A program made the position numbers and the translations under genes. This document shows, piece by piece, positions 62,847 to 64,000 of a stretch of 64,000 nt of DNA (the first letter of the stretch is position 1; the number at the start of each line of letters is the position of its first letter). Source of the stretch: Curvibacter delicatus NBRC 14919 (GTDB lineage Bacteria; Pseudomonadota; Gammaproteobacteria; Burkholderiales; Burkholderiaceae_C); NCBI RefSeq assembly GCF_001592265.1, contig NZ_BCWP01000009.1, positions 1 to 64,000 on the forward strand. The letters are read 5' to 3'. The notes beneath the pieces are model-generated. The model worked only from the letters and a program-made list of their open reading frames with translations. It did no database searches and had not been told where the DNA came from.

Positions 62847-64000
62847 ATCACCCCGCCACCCTGGCTGACATGCGGGCGCGTTACGGCGAGCGCTATCGTT
62901 GGCTGTTGCTGCTGGCGGTGATGATCGGCACCATGGCCTCCATCATGTCGTCCACCATCGTCAACGTGGCGATTCCTGACATGAGCCACCACTTCGCGCT
63001 GGGGCAGGAGCGGGCGCACTGGGTCAGTTCCGGCTTCATGGTGGCCTCCACCGTGGCGATGCTGACCACCCCCTGGCTGCTGAACAGCTTCGGCTACCGC
63101 CAGACCTATGTGCTCTCGACGCTGATGCTGCTGGCCGGCGGCGTGGGCGGCGGCCTGGCCAACCACTTCGGCCTGGTGCTGGTCGCGCGCGTGGTGGAAG
63201 GCCTGGCCGCCGGCATCGTGCAACCGATCCCGGCCATCATCATCATCCGCGCCTTCCAGCCGCACGAACGCGGCCGCGCCGGCGGCATCTTCGGCATGGG
63301 AGTGGTGCTGGCCCCGGCATTGGGCCCCAGCATCGGCGGCCTGCTGGTGGAATGGTTCGGCTGGCGCTCAATCTTCTTCATGGTCGCGCCCTTTTGCCTG
63401 GCCTCGCTCTGGCTGGCCTACCGCTATGTGCCGACCAATGCGCCCGGCGGCGTGGTGCCGGACCGCCGCAATTCGCGGCTGGACTGGCAAGGCCTGCTGC
63501 TGTGCACCGTGGGCACGCTGTGCCTGCTCAACGGTCTGGTCGAATTGCACGGCAACGCCCATGCCTCCGCCTTCATGCTGCTGGGGGCGGCTCTGCTGTG
63601 CGTGCTGTGGTTTGTCTGGTGGCAAAAACGCCAGGCGCACCACGGCGGCACGCCGCTGATGCACATGGATCTGTTCAAGCACCGGCCGTTTGCCATGGGC
63701 AGCCTGGTTGCCTTCATCTACGGCACCGCGCTGTTCGGCTCCACCTACCTGTTGCCGCTCTACATCCAGATGGGGCAAGGCCTGTCGCCAGCACTGGTCG
63801 GCACCATCATGCTGCCGGCCGGCATCGTGCTGGCCGTCACCATTCCGCTGGCCGGCCGCCTGTCCGACCGCATCCCCGTCCATCTGATGATCAGCCTCGG
63901 CGTGCTGCTGCTGGCGGCCTCCTTTGCGCTGATGGCCACCATCGGCCTGCATGCCGCACTCTGGGTGCTGGTGGCCTGGACCATCCTGGGGCGCATCGGA
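62843..64000 (+). CDS. DHA2-type MFS multidrug efflux transporter (truncated by window end)
   Basis: The first 386 codons of an EmrB/QacA-like drug/proton antiporter. The GTG start (VNHPATLADMRARYGER) overlaps the cation transporter stop as GTGA. Helix 1 carries MIGTMASIMSSTIVNVAIP, the DHA2 D1-type motif. MPAPGWR-like equivalents are VLAPALGPSIGGLLVEWFGW and RSIFF in motif C, and at least ten helices are visible before the edge. The substrate is unknown. Confidence 0.9.
   Translation, partial: MNHPATLADMRARYGERYRWLLLLAVMIGTMASIMSSTIVNVAIPDMSHHFALGQERAHWVSSGFMVASTVAMLTTPWLLNSFGYRQTYVLSTLMLLAGGVGGGLANHFGLVLVARVVEGLAAGIVQPIPAIIIIRAFQPHERGRAGGIFGMGVVLAPALGPSIGGLLVEWFGWRSIFFMVAPFCLASLWLAYRYVPTNAPGGVVPDRRNSRLDWQGLLLCTVGTLCLLNGLVELHGNAHASAFMLLGAALLCVLWFVWWQKRQAHHGGTPLMHMDLFKHRPFAMGSLVAFIYGTALFGSTYLLPLYIQMGQGLSPALVGTIMLPAGIVLAVTIPLAGRLSDRIPVHLMISLGVLLLAASFALMATIGLHAALWVLVAWTILGRIG

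Overview
This 64 kb window is a GC-rich chromosomal segment of a betaproteobacterium, almost certainly Burkholderiales, family Comamonadaceae. The pointers are gene order and repeats: tRNA-Tyr-Gly-Thr at the left edge (normally followed by tuf), trpE-G-D-C-ung, argS-SPOR-dsbA, lptA-lptB-rpoN, apaG beside rpe, a Bug-family receptor, and a roughly 60-bp dispersed repeat with a core like tagctgctggcgcat that I associate with this family. The genus cannot be read with confidence. There is no rRNA, CRISPR array, insertion sequence or prophage. The window is mostly core chromosome with a few accessory islands.

Layout. 1-480: three tRNAs with their promoter. 480-5650: the tryptophan operon read leftwards (trpE, trpG, trpD, a tiny membrane-peptide gene, trpC, ung), preceded by a probable attenuator leader peptide with Trp-Pro-Trp. 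5.8-11 kb: a chemoreceptor and a large PAS-GGDEF-EAL protein. 11-17 kb: rpe, then apaG, a membrane 'site-specific recombinase', thiL, pgpA, pncC and a fluoroacetate-dehalogenase-type hydrolase. 17-18.7 kb: an ECF41 sigma factor and a carboxymuconolactone-decarboxylase-like gene, each behind a TGTCACA-N16-CGTC promoter. 18.7-28.7 kb: a leftward run (acetyltransferase, small membrane protein, UPF0149/SEC-C protein, PIN nuclease, RlmL, sigma-54, LptB, LptA, DsbA, SPOR protein, ArgS). 28.8-31.6 kb: a three-repeat PsiF protein, a LysR regulator and a diguanylate cyclase. 31.7-37.5 kb: an acyl-CoA module (hydratase, acyl-CoA dehydrogenase, CoA transferase, MmgE/PrpD, Bug receptor). 37.6-42.4 kb: CBS protein, LysR, L-2-haloacid dehalogenase and malate synthase G. 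42.5-47.2 kb: small accessory genes (RidA, LysR, methyltransferase, sirtuin, small lipoprotein, GFA protein, KTSC protein). 47.4-54 kb: an ABC importer operon with a GpdQ-type phosphodiesterase and a HAD phosphatase, divergent from a DeoR regulator across a perfect inverted repeat. 54-64 kb: pyruvyl-transferase-like protein, ProQ/FinO protein, VF530 protein, acyltransferase, DUF1810, GST, PAP2 phosphatase, GT39 transferase, CWC protein, cytochrome c, CDF transporter and a truncated DHA2 efflux protein.

The most interesting points are: (1) a candidate trp leader peptide whose AUG sits where transcription should start; (2) an unannotated 43-aa single-span membrane peptide coupled between trpD and trpC; (3) a dispersed repeat that entered the coding sequences of ThiL and RpoN in the same orientation and reading frame, encoding AINS(I/V)AA in both; (4) a self-contained ECF41 regulon with two matching promoters; (5) a phosphodiester uptake and hydrolysis operon under a DeoR-type operator; and (6) two different dehalogenases with complete active sites, one next to malate synthase G. 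No single completely novel system was proven. Items 1-3 are the best leads.
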